A stretch of DNA of 58,615 nucleotides, taken from contig CAKZON010000023.1 of the NCBI GenBank assembly GCA_937136425.1, positions 1 to 58,615 on the forward strand, given 5' to 3'. The first letter of the stretch is position 1; each line of letters starts with the position of its first letter. Under the pieces are notes generated by a model. That model searched no databases. It saw only the letters and a program-made list of their open reading frames with translations, and was not told where the DNA came from. The stretch comes from an uncultured Crocinitomix sp. (GTDB lineage: Bacteria > Bacteroidota > Bacteroidia > Flavobacteriales_D > Crocinitomicaceae). Made by a program: the position numbers and the translations under genes. Shown here piece after piece: positions 33,421 to 42,249 of this stretch.

Positions 33421-34131
33421 TTATTTATTAAAGTATTTTACATAAACCTGAATGGTACGATCCACCATTTCTTCAACTCCTTTAGAAGTAATTGTACCTC
33501 CTGTAATTCCGTCAACTTTGAAATCATCTCCACCAGAACCATCTTTTACAACTTTGATCTTTTTGTATTGACCATCTACTGTAATTGATTCTTTTGTGTA
33601 TTGATTGTAGAAGAATGGTTGCTTAATCTCAGCTCCTAAACCAGGTGTTTCTGTTTTATGATCAAATTTTGCTCCGTAGATTGAAGATTTATCTTCGTCA
33701 ATTGCAAGATATCCCCAAATTGGACCCCAAAGTCCACTTCCTACAACAGGAATAACATATTTAGTTGAACCGTCAATACTTGCAACATATAAAGGGAAAT
33801 CTCTATCTTCAGGAGCTAACTTTTTGTCTCTAAATTGTTTTTTGATATCAACATCAAAAGCAACTAATCCTTCTTTTATATTTCCTTCTGAATCTAATAC
33901 AATACAGTCTGCATCATTTACATACTGTGCATACAAACCTTCAGCAGTTGTACGATCAACATTCTCAATTTTAAGTGCTCCAAGGATATCCATCTTCTTT
34001 TTAACTTCCAAGTTTTTATCTTGAAGTGGTTTTAAACCATAAGAAGCTGCAGCTAATCCAGAACCAACCACAATTACCATTATAATGGCAAAGAGGAAGG
34101 TATATCCGTTACTATCTTTATTTATAGCCAT
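33421..34131 (-). CDS. nqrC: Na+-translocating NADH:quinone reductase subunit C
   Basis: Subunit of 236 residues with one N-terminal helix (about 9-30) and a periplasmic FMN domain. The covalent FMN attachment motif, usually SGAT, appears as TGGT (ITGGTITSKGV), placing the flavin phosphodiester on Thr213. GSGLWGPIWGYLAI is the family's central block. The missing Ser and Ala in the motif are noteworthy, but the Thr and the rest of the context are kept, so flavinylation is still expected. It needs ApbE, which is not in the window. Confidence 0.96.
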   Translation of the reverse strand: MAINKDSNGYTFLFAIIMVIVVGSGLAAASYGLKPLQDKNLEVKKKMDILGALKIENVDRTTAEGLYAQYVNDADCIVLDSEGNIKEGLVAFDVDIKKQFRDKKLAPEDRDFPLYVASIDGSTKYVIPVVGSGLWGPIWGYLAIDEDKSSIYGAKFDHKTETPGLGAEIKQPFFYNQYTKESITVDGQYKKIKVVKDGSGGDDFKVDGITGGTITSKGVEEMVDRTIQVYVKYFNK

Positions 34132-34133
34132 GA

Positions 34134-35342
34134 TTACGCGGTTTTAAGTCGTTTTAATCTTCGTTTAATATTAGATTGAATCACGTAGTGGTCAATCATT
34201 GGTGCCATAACATTCATGAATAGAATAGCCATCATAACCCCTTCTGGGTATGCGCCATTAAATACACGAATTGTAATAGACAATGCACCTCCTAAGAACC
34301 CGTAGATATATTTACCGGTACTAGTTTGTGCGGCTGATACAGGATCTGTTATCATAAATACCGCTCCAAAAGCAAATCCACCAATTACCATGTGATTTAA
34401 AGCACTTAGTTCCATATAAGGGTTAACTGCTGTTGCTTGAGCTAAAGCTCCAACTGCCAGTCCACCTAATACAAATGAAACCATGATTTTCCAACTTCCA
34501 ATTCCTGTGTACAATAATAAACCTGCACCGATAAGAATTGCAAGAACAGAAGTTTCTCCAATTGAACCAGGGATAATTCCCATGAAAGATTCCCAAATTG
34601 GCCATGCAGATTCAAAAGCTGAAATACTGGCATGGGCAAAATCCTCTGGGGCCCCAGTAAAGGAGGCAAGTTCTCCTAATTGTGTTGCGCCTGTTACACC
34701 TTCTGGAATGTTTTCCTTAGCCATATCGCCAATTCCACTCATCCAAACTTTGTCACCTGACATCATTGTAGGGTAACCAAAGAATAAGAAAGCACGTGCA
34801 GTTAATGCAATGTTTACAATGTTCATTCCTGTTCCACCAAAAACCTCTTTACCTAAAACAACAGCAAATACAGTTGCAACAGCTACCATCCATAATGGAA
34901 TGTCAGCAGGTACAATTAATGGAATAAGCATTCCTGTTACTAGGAATCCTTCTTGGATAGCATGTTTGTTACGGATACAGAAAATAAATTCTACTCCTAA
35001 ACCAACACCGTATGATACAATTACAATTGGTAATACTTTAAGTAAACCGTAGATTAATTTATCACCAAAGTGATCCATAAATCCGCCAGCAGTACCTTCA
35101 GCAAAATAATGCCAATGACCTGTATTGTAAATTCCGAAAAGTAGACAAGGGATCAATGCCACGATAACCATGAACATTGTTCGTTTCAAGTCAATACCAT
35201 CACGAATGTGCGACCCTTTTTTAGTGGTTTCACCTGGTGTGAAAGCAAATGTGTATAGCGAATCCCAAACTGGGTGAAATTTGGCCCACTTACTTTCGTG
35301 AGTAGGCTCCAATTTACGCATGAATTTTTCTAAAGACTTCAT
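34134..35342 (-). CDS. nqrB: Na+-translocating NADH:quinone reductase subunit B
   Basis: Membrane subunit of 402 residues with about ten helices. It carries a covalent FMN on Thr220 in VTGATQLGEL, plus the riboflavin and quinone sites. HIRDGIDLKRTM and FGGTGMNIVNIALTARAF are standard family blocks. It is the largest Na+-channel-forming subunit. It is 27 bp downstream of nqrA and 2 bp upstream of nqrC. Confidence 0.97.
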   Translation of the reverse strand: MKSLEKFMRKLEPTHESKWAKFHPVWDSLYTFAFTPGETTKKGSHIRDGIDLKRTMFMVIVALIPCLLFGIYNTGHWHYFAEGTAGGFMDHFGDKLIYGLLKVLPIVIVSYGVGLGVEFIFCIRNKHAIQEGFLVTGMLIPLIVPADIPLWMVAVATVFAVVLGKEVFGGTGMNIVNIALTARAFLFFGYPTMMSGDKVWMSGIGDMAKENIPEGVTGATQLGELASFTGAPEDFAHASISAFESAWPIWESFMGIIPGSIGETSVLAILIGAGLLLYTGIGSWKIMVSFVLGGLAVGALAQATAVNPYMELSALNHMVIGGFAFGAVFMITDPVSAAQTSTGKYIYGFLGGALSITIRVFNGAYPEGVMMAILFMNVMAPMIDHYVIQSNIKRRLKRLKTA

Positions 35343-35369
35343 TCTTATAATTAGATTTTATAATTCAAA

Positions 35370-36737
35370 TTACATGCATTCTTCATTGATTACGTCAAGT
35401 CCTTGACGAATCTTATCTTGAATGTCTATTTTTGATGTACAAACGAATTCACATAAAGCGAAATCTTCAGGGGCTACTTCGTAAATCCCTAAGTTTTCCA
35501 TTAAATCAATATCGTTATACATGGTTGATTTGATCAATTGCATTGGGTAAATGTCAAAAGGGAAAACCTTTTCCATTTCTCCAGTTACAACAAATGAACG
35601 AATCTCTCCATTTAAGTTGGTATTTAACCTTCTCTTTTTATTCGGAGTTAACCATGAAAAGTAAGATCTATTGATTGAGAATTTTTTGGTTCCAGGTCCA
35701 AGCCATCCACCACCAGAAAGTTGGAACTGAGGTTCGTTTCCTTCAGGAATAGCAGTGATTTGGTGATGATAGAATCCTAAGTACCCGTCAGCTGCATCAA
35801 CTTTATCACCAGTTAAAACATTTCCACTGATAACTCGTACATCATCATCTGATTTGATATTATCTCCAACTAAAGAAGCAATAGATGCTCCAATATTTGT
35901 TTTGATATATTCTGTTTTCTTAACCTCTGATCCAGTTAAAGCAATGATTCTTGAAGAATCATACTTACCGCTTAGTAAAGTGCTACCAATTGCCGCAACA
36001 TCTAACGCGTTTACTGTCCATACTACTTCTCCTTTGTTAATAGGATCAAGATGATGGATTTGCGTTCCTACATTACCTGCAGGGTGTTTACCAACGATCG
36101 TGTTTGATTGCACTCCTTTAACTCCAGTTAATGCATCATCATGCGGCGCATTAGCTCTAGTTGTTAAGTGAACCTTACCTTCTGTTAGTTTGGTTAACGC
36201 CGTAATACCAGCTTGGAAAGCTTCCGATTGACCATGTAAAACATAATCATAATCTGGTGCAAGGGGAGAAGAGTCAAACCCTGAAACGAAGATAGCTTTT
36301 GGCTTGTCGTTTGGATTTGCAACAATATCAATTGGACGCATTTTAATAAATGGCCATAGACCATTGTCTAAAAGTGTCTTCTTAATTCCTGCCTCGTCCA
36401 TTGAATCCGGATTAATGATACCAAACTCTTCAAAAGAGTTTTCAGCATCCGCCTTAATTCTTACTTCAAGAATTTTACGTTTGGCTCCGCGAACGATTTC
36501 AGTAATTTCTCCAGCGATAGGCGAAACGAATTTAACTTCTTCTTTATACTTATCGAAAAAGATAACCGATCCGGTTTTCACTTTGTCTCCAACCTTTACG
36601 GTCAATTTCGGCATAAGGCCGTGGAAATCAGGTGGCTTAATTGCAAAAGCAGTCACTTGTGGGGTAGATTTAACCTTCTCAGCTTCTCCTAGCAATTTAA
36701 TATCCAATCCTTTCCTTAATTTGATAGTCCTTGACAT
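35370..36737 (-). CDS. nqrA: Na+-translocating NADH:quinone reductase subunit A
   Basis: Cytoplasmic subunit of 455 residues, first gene of the operon, involved in quinone binding at the NqrA-NqrB interface. It has the biotinyl-lipoyl-like N-terminal fold (VKVGDKVKTGSVIFFDK), GFDSSPLAPDYDYVLHGQ, and the C-terminal ENLGIYEVAPEDFALCEFVC and QDKIRQGLDVI blocks. The promoter at 36770-36800 should drive all six genes. The whole set points to sodium-motive-force metabolism, common in marine Bacteroidota. Confidence 0.97.
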   Translation of the reverse strand: MSRTIKLRKGLDIKLLGEAEKVKSTPQVTAFAIKPPDFHGLMPKLTVKVGDKVKTGSVIFFDKYKEEVKFVSPIAGEITEIVRGAKRKILEVRIKADAENSFEEFGIINPDSMDEAGIKKTLLDNGLWPFIKMRPIDIVANPNDKPKAIFVSGFDSSPLAPDYDYVLHGQSEAFQAGITALTKLTEGKVHLTTRANAPHDDALTGVKGVQSNTIVGKHPAGNVGTQIHHLDPINKGEVVWTVNALDVAAIGSTLLSGKYDSSRIIALTGSEVKKTEYIKTNIGASIASLVGDNIKSDDDVRVISGNVLTGDKVDAADGYLGFYHHQITAIPEGNEPQFQLSGGGWLGPGTKKFSINRSYFSWLTPNKKRRLNTNLNGEIRSFVVTGEMEKVFPFDIYPMQLIKSTMYNDIDLMENLGIYEVAPEDFALCEFVCTSKIDIQDKIRQGLDVINEECM

Positions 36738-36769
36738 ATCTTAATTTGGAATTTGTTTAGAATAATTGG

Positions 36770-36800
36770 CAAATTTAGAAATCAGATGATTTATTTGAAA
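36770..36800 (-). promoter_or_regulatory. Bacteroidota-type promoter of the nqr operon
   Basis: On the - strand TTTC (36797-36800, one base from TTTG) is followed after 19 bp by TAAATTTG (36770-36777), a full match to TAnnTTTG. The nqrA ATG is 33 bp downstream of the -7 box. Confidence 0.6.
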
Positions 36801-36865
36801 CCTTTTGGGAGGCAAAATATTAGTTTAGAATGATTCTAAATAAGGAGTGCCGTCCGCAAATACCT

Positions 36866-37558
36866 CTAGAGTAGATTTTGCAGCTCTTTTAATCCCTGAA
36901 TTTCAATAGAATTGAGATCATGAGACTGCTGATGAGGATTGAATAAAACGGTGTGCATTGCGCAATTTTGAGCCCCTTGAATATCTGTTTCAGGATTGTC
37001 TCCAATCATTAAAGATTCAGACGGATTTGCATTTGTACGAGATAAAGCCGTGTTAAAAACTAATGGATTGGGTTTATTTACTCCCACTTCTTCTGTACAC
37101 AAAATCAAATCAAAATAGTTTGTGAGGTTACATTTATCTAATTTGATGAATTGAACCTCTGTAAAACCATTGGTTATAATATGCAATTGATATTTACCTT
37201 TTAGGTAGCGCAATGTGTCATGCGCGTCCGGAAAAAGGTTTGTTTTATATGGACTTCTTTGGATATATGTCTCTCCAATTATCGCTGCTTTTTCATCCGC
37301 ATTAGAGACGTTGAAGGCTTTTAAAGTTTCTTGGAATCGTCCTGTTCTAACCTGGCTTTTAGTTACTTTACCGTGGTTGTAAAGACTCCAATATTTCGCA
37401 TTAATTTTTTGGTAGGTAGCAATGAATGTTTCAACGTCGTTAATTTCATTGTGCAGTTGCATTTCAAAATAAATTTCGAATAATGCTTCTGAAGAGTTTT
37501 TTTCAAAATCCCACAAGGTGTGGTCTAAATCAAAAAATATGTGTTTGATGTCATTCAT
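36866..37558 (-). CDS. HAD-family phosphatase, YjjG-like
   Basis: Haloacid dehalogenase-type hydrolase of about 230 residues. The nucleophile motif is FFDLDHTLWD (Asp10 and Asp12), motif II ITNGF, and motif IV GDNPETDIQGA; a helical cap lies between. Its order and length match YjjG-type 5'-nucleotidases, which dephosphorylate (d)NMPs. I chose ATG 37558 over one at 37585 because it shares bases with the upstream stop (TAATG) and the domain starts at once. Confidence 0.85.
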   Translation of the reverse strand: MNDIKHIFFDLDHTLWDFEKNSSEALFEIYFEMQLHNEINDVETFIATYQKINAKYWSLYNHGKVTKSQVRTGRFQETLKAFNVSNADEKAAIIGETYIQRSPYKTNLFPDAHDTLRYLKGKYQLHIITNGFTEVQFIKLDKCNLTNYFDLILCTEEVGVNKPNPLVFNTALSRTNANPSESLMIGDNPETDIQGAQNCAMHTVLFNPHQQSHDLNSIEIQGLKELQNLL

Positions 37559-38034
37559 TATTGTGTCGCATAAATGATTAAGCACATGAGCGCGCTATAT
37601 GAAGCTGTAAATAGCAACATTAAAGGGAAAGTTTTCTTTTGGTCGCCATAAAATTTAGCGCAAATAATTGATCCGATTGGAATTGAAAGAAAGAGCGGAG
37701 CAAGAATCGTAACTCCATAAATTCCAATTGATCGTTTAATCCAAACAATTAGTTTATTCGTTCTTGTAAACGCTTTCTTCTTTTTTAATGGGATTCCTTT
37801 TTCAATGGCGAGTAGTCTTTGTCTTTCTCTTTTATCGGCAGCTCGTTTCATTAAATATCCGCTAGAAAAGAAACAAATACTCATGCTAAACCAAGCGCCA
37901 GCAGTGGCTGAAAGGAAGATTTCAGTTAATGTTTCAAACCCGTTATAATCAAAAGCTGCAAATGCAGTCCAATGAACAATTAAGAATTTAACTGTTCCCA
38001 ATCCAAACCCAGTACTAATTAATGCCCAATTCAT
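37558..38034 (-). CDS. Small membrane protein, unknown
   Basis: Protein of 158 residues with four predicted helices (about 8-30, 42-62, 104-126 and 137-156) and a strongly basic cytoplasmic loop between the second and third (KRAADKRERQRLLAIEKGIP, KKKKAFTRTNK). No family recognised. It is located between upp (2 bp upstream) and the phosphatase (TAATG overlap), so the three are one transcript; a nucleotide-salvage link is suggested only by context. Confidence 0.7.
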   Translation of the reverse strand: MNWALISTGFGLGTVKFLIVHWTAFAAFDYNGFETLTEIFLSATAGAWFSMSICFFSSGYLMKRAADKRERQRLLAIEKGIPLKKKKAFTRTNKLIVWIKRSIGIYGVTILAPLFLSIPIGSIICAKFYGDQKKTFPLMLLFTASYSALMCLIIYATQ

Positions 38035-38036
38035 AT

Positions 38037-38684
38037 TTATAGTTTAACGCCGTAAGCCAAGTCACCTGCGTCTCCTAGTCCAGGAACGATATACGATTTA
38101 GCATTTAAATTTTCATCAATAGATCCCACCCAAATATCAGTTGGTATGGGTAAATTTTTCTTTAACATGTCAATAGCAGATCGACTAGCAATTGCAGCCG
38201 CAATATGAATCTTTTTGGGAGTCCCGTTTTTAAGGAGGGCTTCAAAAACAAGCGCCATTGAAAGCCCCGTAGCTAACATAGGGTCAGCAATAATTAAAGT
38301 TTTATCCGTTAAATCAGGACAAGCTTTGTATTCCACCATTACGTCAATCTCGTCCGTTCCTGTTGGTCTACGATACGCTGATATAAAAGCGTTCTCTGCT
38401 TTGTCAAAAGTGTTTAATAAGCCGTTGTGCAATGTTAAACCTGCACGCAATATTGAAGCAATTACAGGTTGTTCCGTCATAAGTTCAACATTTGCTTCAC
38501 CTAAAGGTGTTTTTACTTCGGTTTCTTTATAAGTCAACGTTTTGCTAATCTCGTAGCCTAAAATTTCTCCAATTCGTTCTAAATTTCTTCTGAACCGGAG
38601 GGAATCTTTTTGAACTTCTTCATCTCTTATCTCTGCGATAAAATGATTAAAAATTGAATTTGTTTTTCCTATTTCATGAACCAT
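38037..38684 (-). CDS. upp: Uracil phosphoribosyltransferase
   Basis: Enzyme of 215 residues that makes UMP from uracil and PRPP in pyrimidine salvage. The PRPP loop is LIIADPMLATGLSM, and GDAGDLAYGV at the C-terminus is the uracil-binding block; EVKTPLGEANVEL and SILRAGLTLHNGLL also match. It is the first gene of a three-gene run with a membrane protein and a HAD phosphatase. Confidence 0.93.
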   Translation of the reverse strand: MVHEIGKTNSIFNHFIAEIRDEEVQKDSLRFRRNLERIGEILGYEISKTLTYKETEVKTPLGEANVELMTEQPVIASILRAGLTLHNGLLNTFDKAENAFISAYRRPTGTDEIDVMVEYKACPDLTDKTLIIADPMLATGLSMALVFEALLKNGTPKKIHIAAAIASRSAIDMLKKNLPIPTDIWVGSIDENLNAKSYIVPGLGDAGDLAYGVKL

Positions 38685-39000
38685 GAGGTAGCCACTTGTT
38701 ATTTAGTTGTTTAACATCTTTTTTTCGAGGGAAAATGTCTTTCTTGATCTAATTAGTCGTTAAAGTTAGCGTTTTTTCAGCATTTAAAATTCCGAGCGTT
38801 TAAATAAGTTTATTTCTGTCATAACTAAATTAAGAACAAGATTGAAAAGCACTTTTTAACAAAAAAGCACGATTTAAAACGATTTTGTTAGATTATAATC
38901 ACAACTGAGATTAGCATTCAGATTGTATTTAATTTTATGAACTAGTAGCTTGCTAGAATAACTAGAATTAATATGAGCTACGCTCTCAAAATATATTTTT
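38685..39000. other. Intergenic region between divergent upp and T9SS cargo gene
   Basis: This A/T-rich stretch of 316 bp should hold two divergent promoters. Near 38931 TAATTTTA is a possible -7 element for the + gene. A partial repeat ACTAGTAGC/GCTAGAATAACTAG is visible at 38940-38965. No ORF or strong hairpin is supported. Confidence 0.5.
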
Positions 39001-39765
39001 ATGAAAACTTTTTTTACATTTTTATTAGTGATAATTGGCTTAAACTTATCTGCACAGATTGATTTGTCAATTACAATTGTTAACCCTGAAGAGGGGGCAG
39101 AATTGCCTGCTGGACCACCAGTAAGTGTTGATGTTGAATTAACCAATTGGGTGGATATTTTGCCCGAGAATGACACGCTTTATATGGGGTTCGTATTAAA
39201 TGATGTTTTTTATGGACCGACATGGGGAATACTGCTAGGTGCAAGTGTAGCAGGTGGTGGAGTTTCTTTTCCTGTGGATGACGTGACAAGTTTTACTGGG
39301 CTTGATGATGGTGTGTATACATTATGCGCTTGGATTATGGGAGTTGGATCGGTAGAGTCTGGAAGAAACTTTGAATTGGCAGGGTTAGAACACGCAGAGC
39401 CAATAGGTGATATTACAATAAGTGATATTGCTACTGGAGATCCTACACCAGAGAATAATGAGCATTGTATTTCTTTTATTGTTGGTGATACAACTACAAT
39501 TGATGATGTTGGAATACAAAATTCGTTTGAAGATGAAGTTACTATTTTTCCAAACCCAGCAAATGACTTTTTAATTGTAAATGGAGCTGACGGTGGAGCG
39601 GAAGTTGTGGTTATGGATTTAAATGGACAGGTTGTTTTGAAGCAGTTAATTAGTGGAACTGAGACTCTTGATATTAGCAATATTGCAAAAGGAATGTATG
39701 TTCTTCAATTATTTGATCAAAATGGTGACATCATCAAAAATGAGAAAATTGTAATTCGAGAATAA
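39001..39765 (+). CDS. Secreted T9SS cargo protein with type A sorting domain
   Basis: Protein of 254 residues with a signal peptide (about 1-18, ending LNLSAQ). The C-terminal 75 residues are a Por secretion (T9SS type A) sorting domain: FPNPANDFLIVNG, VVVMDLNGQVVL, LDISNIAKGMYVLQLFD and the final KNEKIVIRE. The middle, with IVNPEEGAELPAGPPV and an Ig-like pattern, is acidic. It should pass the outer membrane by T9SS and be attached to or released from the surface. No enzymatic domain is visible. Confidence 0.85.
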   Translation: MKTFFTFLLVIIGLNLSAQIDLSITIVNPEEGAELPAGPPVSVDVELTNWVDILPENDTLYMGFVLNDVFYGPTWGILLGASVAGGGVSFPVDDVTSFTGLDDGVYTLCAWIMGVGSVESGRNFELAGLEHAEPIGDITISDIATGDPTPENNEHCISFIVGDTTTIDDVGIQNSFEDEVTIFPNPANDFLIVNGADGGAEVVVMDLNGQVVLKQLISGTETLDISNIAKGMYVLQLFDQNGDIIKNEKIVIRE

Positions 39766-39781
39766 ATTCTTGATGGATATT

Positions 39782-39825
39782 GGTTTGTTTTATAGCGAAC
39801 AACTCGTTATAAAACAAACCCTTTT
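39782..39825 (+). terminator. Intrinsic terminator of the T9SS cargo gene
   Basis: GGTTTGTTTTATA (39782-39794) pairs with TATAAAACAAACC (39808-39820) over 13 bp, followed by CTTTT. It overlaps the 3' end of the convergent - strand lipoprotein gene, whose stop lies in the right arm. Confidence 0.7.
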
Positions 39826-40319
39826 ATTAAAGCCCAAATTACATATGCAATTAGGATTATTCCTAGTAGCGCAATCCCTGCGAAGAATAAGAAAATGGCT
39901 AAGGAAATGCCACCGAAAATTCCGATTATTGTTCCAGCCTCCTTTTTCGATAATTTTTTGTTTTCAGTTTTAGTAGAATCCTTTACGGTTGTCGGCTGTA
40001 GAGGCATGTAAGGTTCAATTGTTTCTAGTTCTGTGAGAGATGTGTTTGATTGAGGTACATCAATTTCTAATGTCTGTTCAACCGTGTTTACATTTGGTGC
40101 TGAAAGTTCAATTGATAGGTTTTCATCTGGTTCAATTGTAGCTTTTAAGTCGTTGGTGAGGTTAGATTGGGATTGTTCAATAACCTGCTGTTCATGATCT
40201 GTTTTGTCATGAACAGCAGGTTTTTCAACTAAAGTTAGGTTTCTTAAATTAATTAATCGGGTTTGTTGGCAACCAACTATTAAAAGAGAGGTAATGATAA
40301 TAAGTAGGCAGGATTTCAT
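39807..40319 (-). CDS. Lipoprotein with C-terminal membrane segment
   Basis: Protein of about 170 residues with signal sequence and lipobox: MKSCLLIIITSLLIVGCQQT. I took the ATG at 40319, since one at 40346 adds only charged residues. A Ser/Thr/Glu-rich linker follows, then KKLSKKEAGTIIGI and a hydrophobic C-terminal half (about 130-167) that can form two helices. A lipoprotein with a C-terminal hydrophobic hairpin is unusual; the function is unknown. Confidence 0.65.
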   Translation of the reverse strand: MKSCLLIIITSLLIVGCQQTRLINLRNLTLVEKPAVHDKTDHEQQVIEQSQSNLTNDLKATIEPDENLSIELSAPNVNTVEQTLEIDVPQSNTSLTELETIEPYMPLQPTTVKDSTKTENKKLSKKEAGTIIGIFGGISLAIFLFFAGIALLGIILIAYVIWALIKGFVL

Positions 40320-40346
40320 GCTTTTTTTTGATGCAAGATAATTCAA

Positions 40347-40757
40347 CTTTTGAAAGTCTTATTATTGATTTGCGCAACTCCTGTTTTGTATTTGCGAATT
40401 TCACAAATAACATTTATTTATAGAAATACGGTAATCACCTTATTGATGCGATACTAATCAGAAGCTAGCTTTGTATTAATCAATAAATCCTACTAAATGA
40501 AAACGTTATTAAATAGATTATCTCCTTTTTATAGGGGCTTAATATTCAATAGAGAATTAGCTACTCAATCAGGTCGTCAAATTTTTCAATAAAAAGTATG
40601 GAAGGGCGATTCAACCCCTTTCGAGTTAATTATTCTCATTCTAATTAATGTATTTAATACTATTTCGAACGCAAGTTGCTACAATAGGTCAACGGTGAAT
40701 CCTTATGTGGTTTTTTTAGAGAACTGCTGATTTTATTGTCTCTTTAAAATATAAAAT
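40347..40757. other. Intergenic region of 411 bp between divergent genes
   Basis: It contains the 5' region of the - strand lipoprotein gene and of the + strand barrel gene. The only ORF worth noting is 40497-40592 (31 codons). No tRNA-like fold or terminator is seen. Confidence 0.5.
40497..40592 (+). CDS. Possible 31-residue ORF
   Basis: ATG to TAA encoding a basic peptide that begins MKTLLNRLSPFYRGLIFN. It is alone in a 411-bp intergenic region with an A-rich ATG context. No homologue recognised; could be chance. Confidence 0.2.
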   Translation: MKTLLNRLSPFYRGLIFNRELATQSGRQIFQ

Positions 40758-42134
40758 ATGATGAAATTAAGCTTAGTGGCATTGTTACTTTTTGCTTTAA
40801 CCCATACCTATGCACAAGATGGTGAAACAGTAGGTTTTTATAAATTCTATAAAAATGAGTTAAAAGAAGATTTTAAGACAAATGGCTGGTGGTATAAAAC
40901 TTGGAATCGATATGATGTTAACCCAGGTTTTTCAAGGTATTCTGTTGGGTATTCAAAAAGTAAACCTTTATTAGGTTGGGACAATGTCGTCGATAAAGGA
41001 GGTGTGCGTTACCGTTTGAATCATTTTGATTTAGGAGCTTCCTTTTGGAGTGGAAATCATAAAGGAGACACTGCAACTACTGATGTAATGCGTATTGCTG
41101 CAGGATATTTCACGCCAATCAGCGCATTTTCTTTAGGGCGCAGATATTTGGATGTAAGAGGCGCCCTGCTTCAGCCTGCTGTGGCGGGTGGTTATGCTTA
41201 TTCCAATAAAAAACATGGCATTTATTTAGCGCCGAGTATGCATTTACAGCTTCCGTTTGTAGTGTTAGAGGCGCGCGCCAATATGGAATATACTTTTGGT
41301 GGTGGATTCAATATTTTTCCAGAGCTTAGTTTACAATTAGATGCTTTATACACGCTTTTAGATCCGCATAAAGAAAAAACAGGAATTTGGGAGAGATATT
41401 CAACTTATGCTTTGTATGATAAAACGGATATATACGGTAATGTTTGGTATGATGTGCACTCAACGTATTCTCGACATGATTATGTTATTTTGGATATGGG
41501 ACCACTTTGGGGAATAACACCGCGAATGGGGTTTGCACCAAGTTTGATTACAGATAATCCGTATAAAACATATGGGGTAGGGCTTTCGGGTAGAATCAAT
41601 TTTTTAGGAGCTGATATTCATTATGATCGTGGTTTTACTCAAATAGGTGTTGTGCCCAATGTTCAGGCTTTAGATGGAACAGTTCGTGGAAAATTTGATA
41701 ATGAAAAAGTGTCAGGACTTTTACCAGCAAATCATTTTAGTTTTCAAGCCAATGCTAATGTTTATGGATTGCTATTGGGAATTTTTAAACGTCAGGCAAT
41801 TAAAAATATGGGCTTTGCAGTAACTCCTTTGAATCGTTTTAACTTTCACTTAGGGTTTACCTATTCAACTGTAGGAACTCCAACTTATAATAACGAACAA
41901 GAGGCAATTGATTATACGAACCAGTTTTTTAATGATCATCCGGAAGTGGAAAGGAATGCGATTAATGATCCTTTACAACATGAAAATGAGTGGGGAGTAA
42001 CTTATGGTTGGAGTTATGAGATGGGCGCAGTTGGAGTTCGTGTTAATCATAAATTGATGAAAACTAGTGGTAAAAGCAGTACTCTGGAGGTGTATTATAT
42101 TTTACCAATTACGAAAATATTAAAAGCATATTAG
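40758..42134 (+). CDS. Outer-membrane barrel-like protein, unknown
   Basis: Protein of 458 residues with a signal peptide (about 1-19, ending THTYAQ). It has repeated aromatic/glycine alternating strands (for example GVRYRLNHFDLGASFWSG, YGVGLSGRINFLGADIHY) and ends LEVYYILPITKILKAY with aromatics suited to a barrel end. No specific family recognised. It may be an outer-membrane channel or a surface protein. Convergent with the reductase at 42250. Confidence 0.65.
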   Translation: MMKLSLVALLLFALTHTYAQDGETVGFYKFYKNELKEDFKTNGWWYKTWNRYDVNPGFSRYSVGYSKSKPLLGWDNVVDKGGVRYRLNHFDLGASFWSGNHKGDTATTDVMRIAAGYFTPISAFSLGRRYLDVRGALLQPAVAGGYAYSNKKHGIYLAPSMHLQLPFVVLEARANMEYTFGGGFNIFPELSLQLDALYTLLDPHKEKTGIWERYSTYALYDKTDIYGNVWYDVHSTYSRHDYVILDMGPLWGITPRMGFAPSLITDNPYKTYGVGLSGRINFLGADIHYDRGFTQIGVVPNVQALDGTVRGKFDNEKVSGLLPANHFSFQANANVYGLLLGIFKRQAIKNMGFAVTPLNRFNFHLGFTYSTVGTPTYNNEQEAIDYTNQFFNDHPEVERNAINDPLQHENEWGVTYGWSYEMGAVGVRVNHKLMKTSGKSSTLEVYYILPITKILKAY

Positions 42135-42249
42135 TTGTTAGTTTGTTGGGCGCCTTGCATATTTTTTTGGTCAGAAATAGCTGGGCGCTCAGTAATGCAG
42201 CATTCAATTTATATACTGAAACTTTATAAGATAAAACTTAAAATGCAAT

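Noticed and set aside
36304..36744. 146-residue + strand ORF
   Set aside because: Antisense of nqrA; no motifs and no promoter.
39210..39680. 156-residue - strand ORF
   Set aside because: Antisense to the T9SS cargo gene, Pro/Ser-rich as expected for the complement of Gly/Asp codons.
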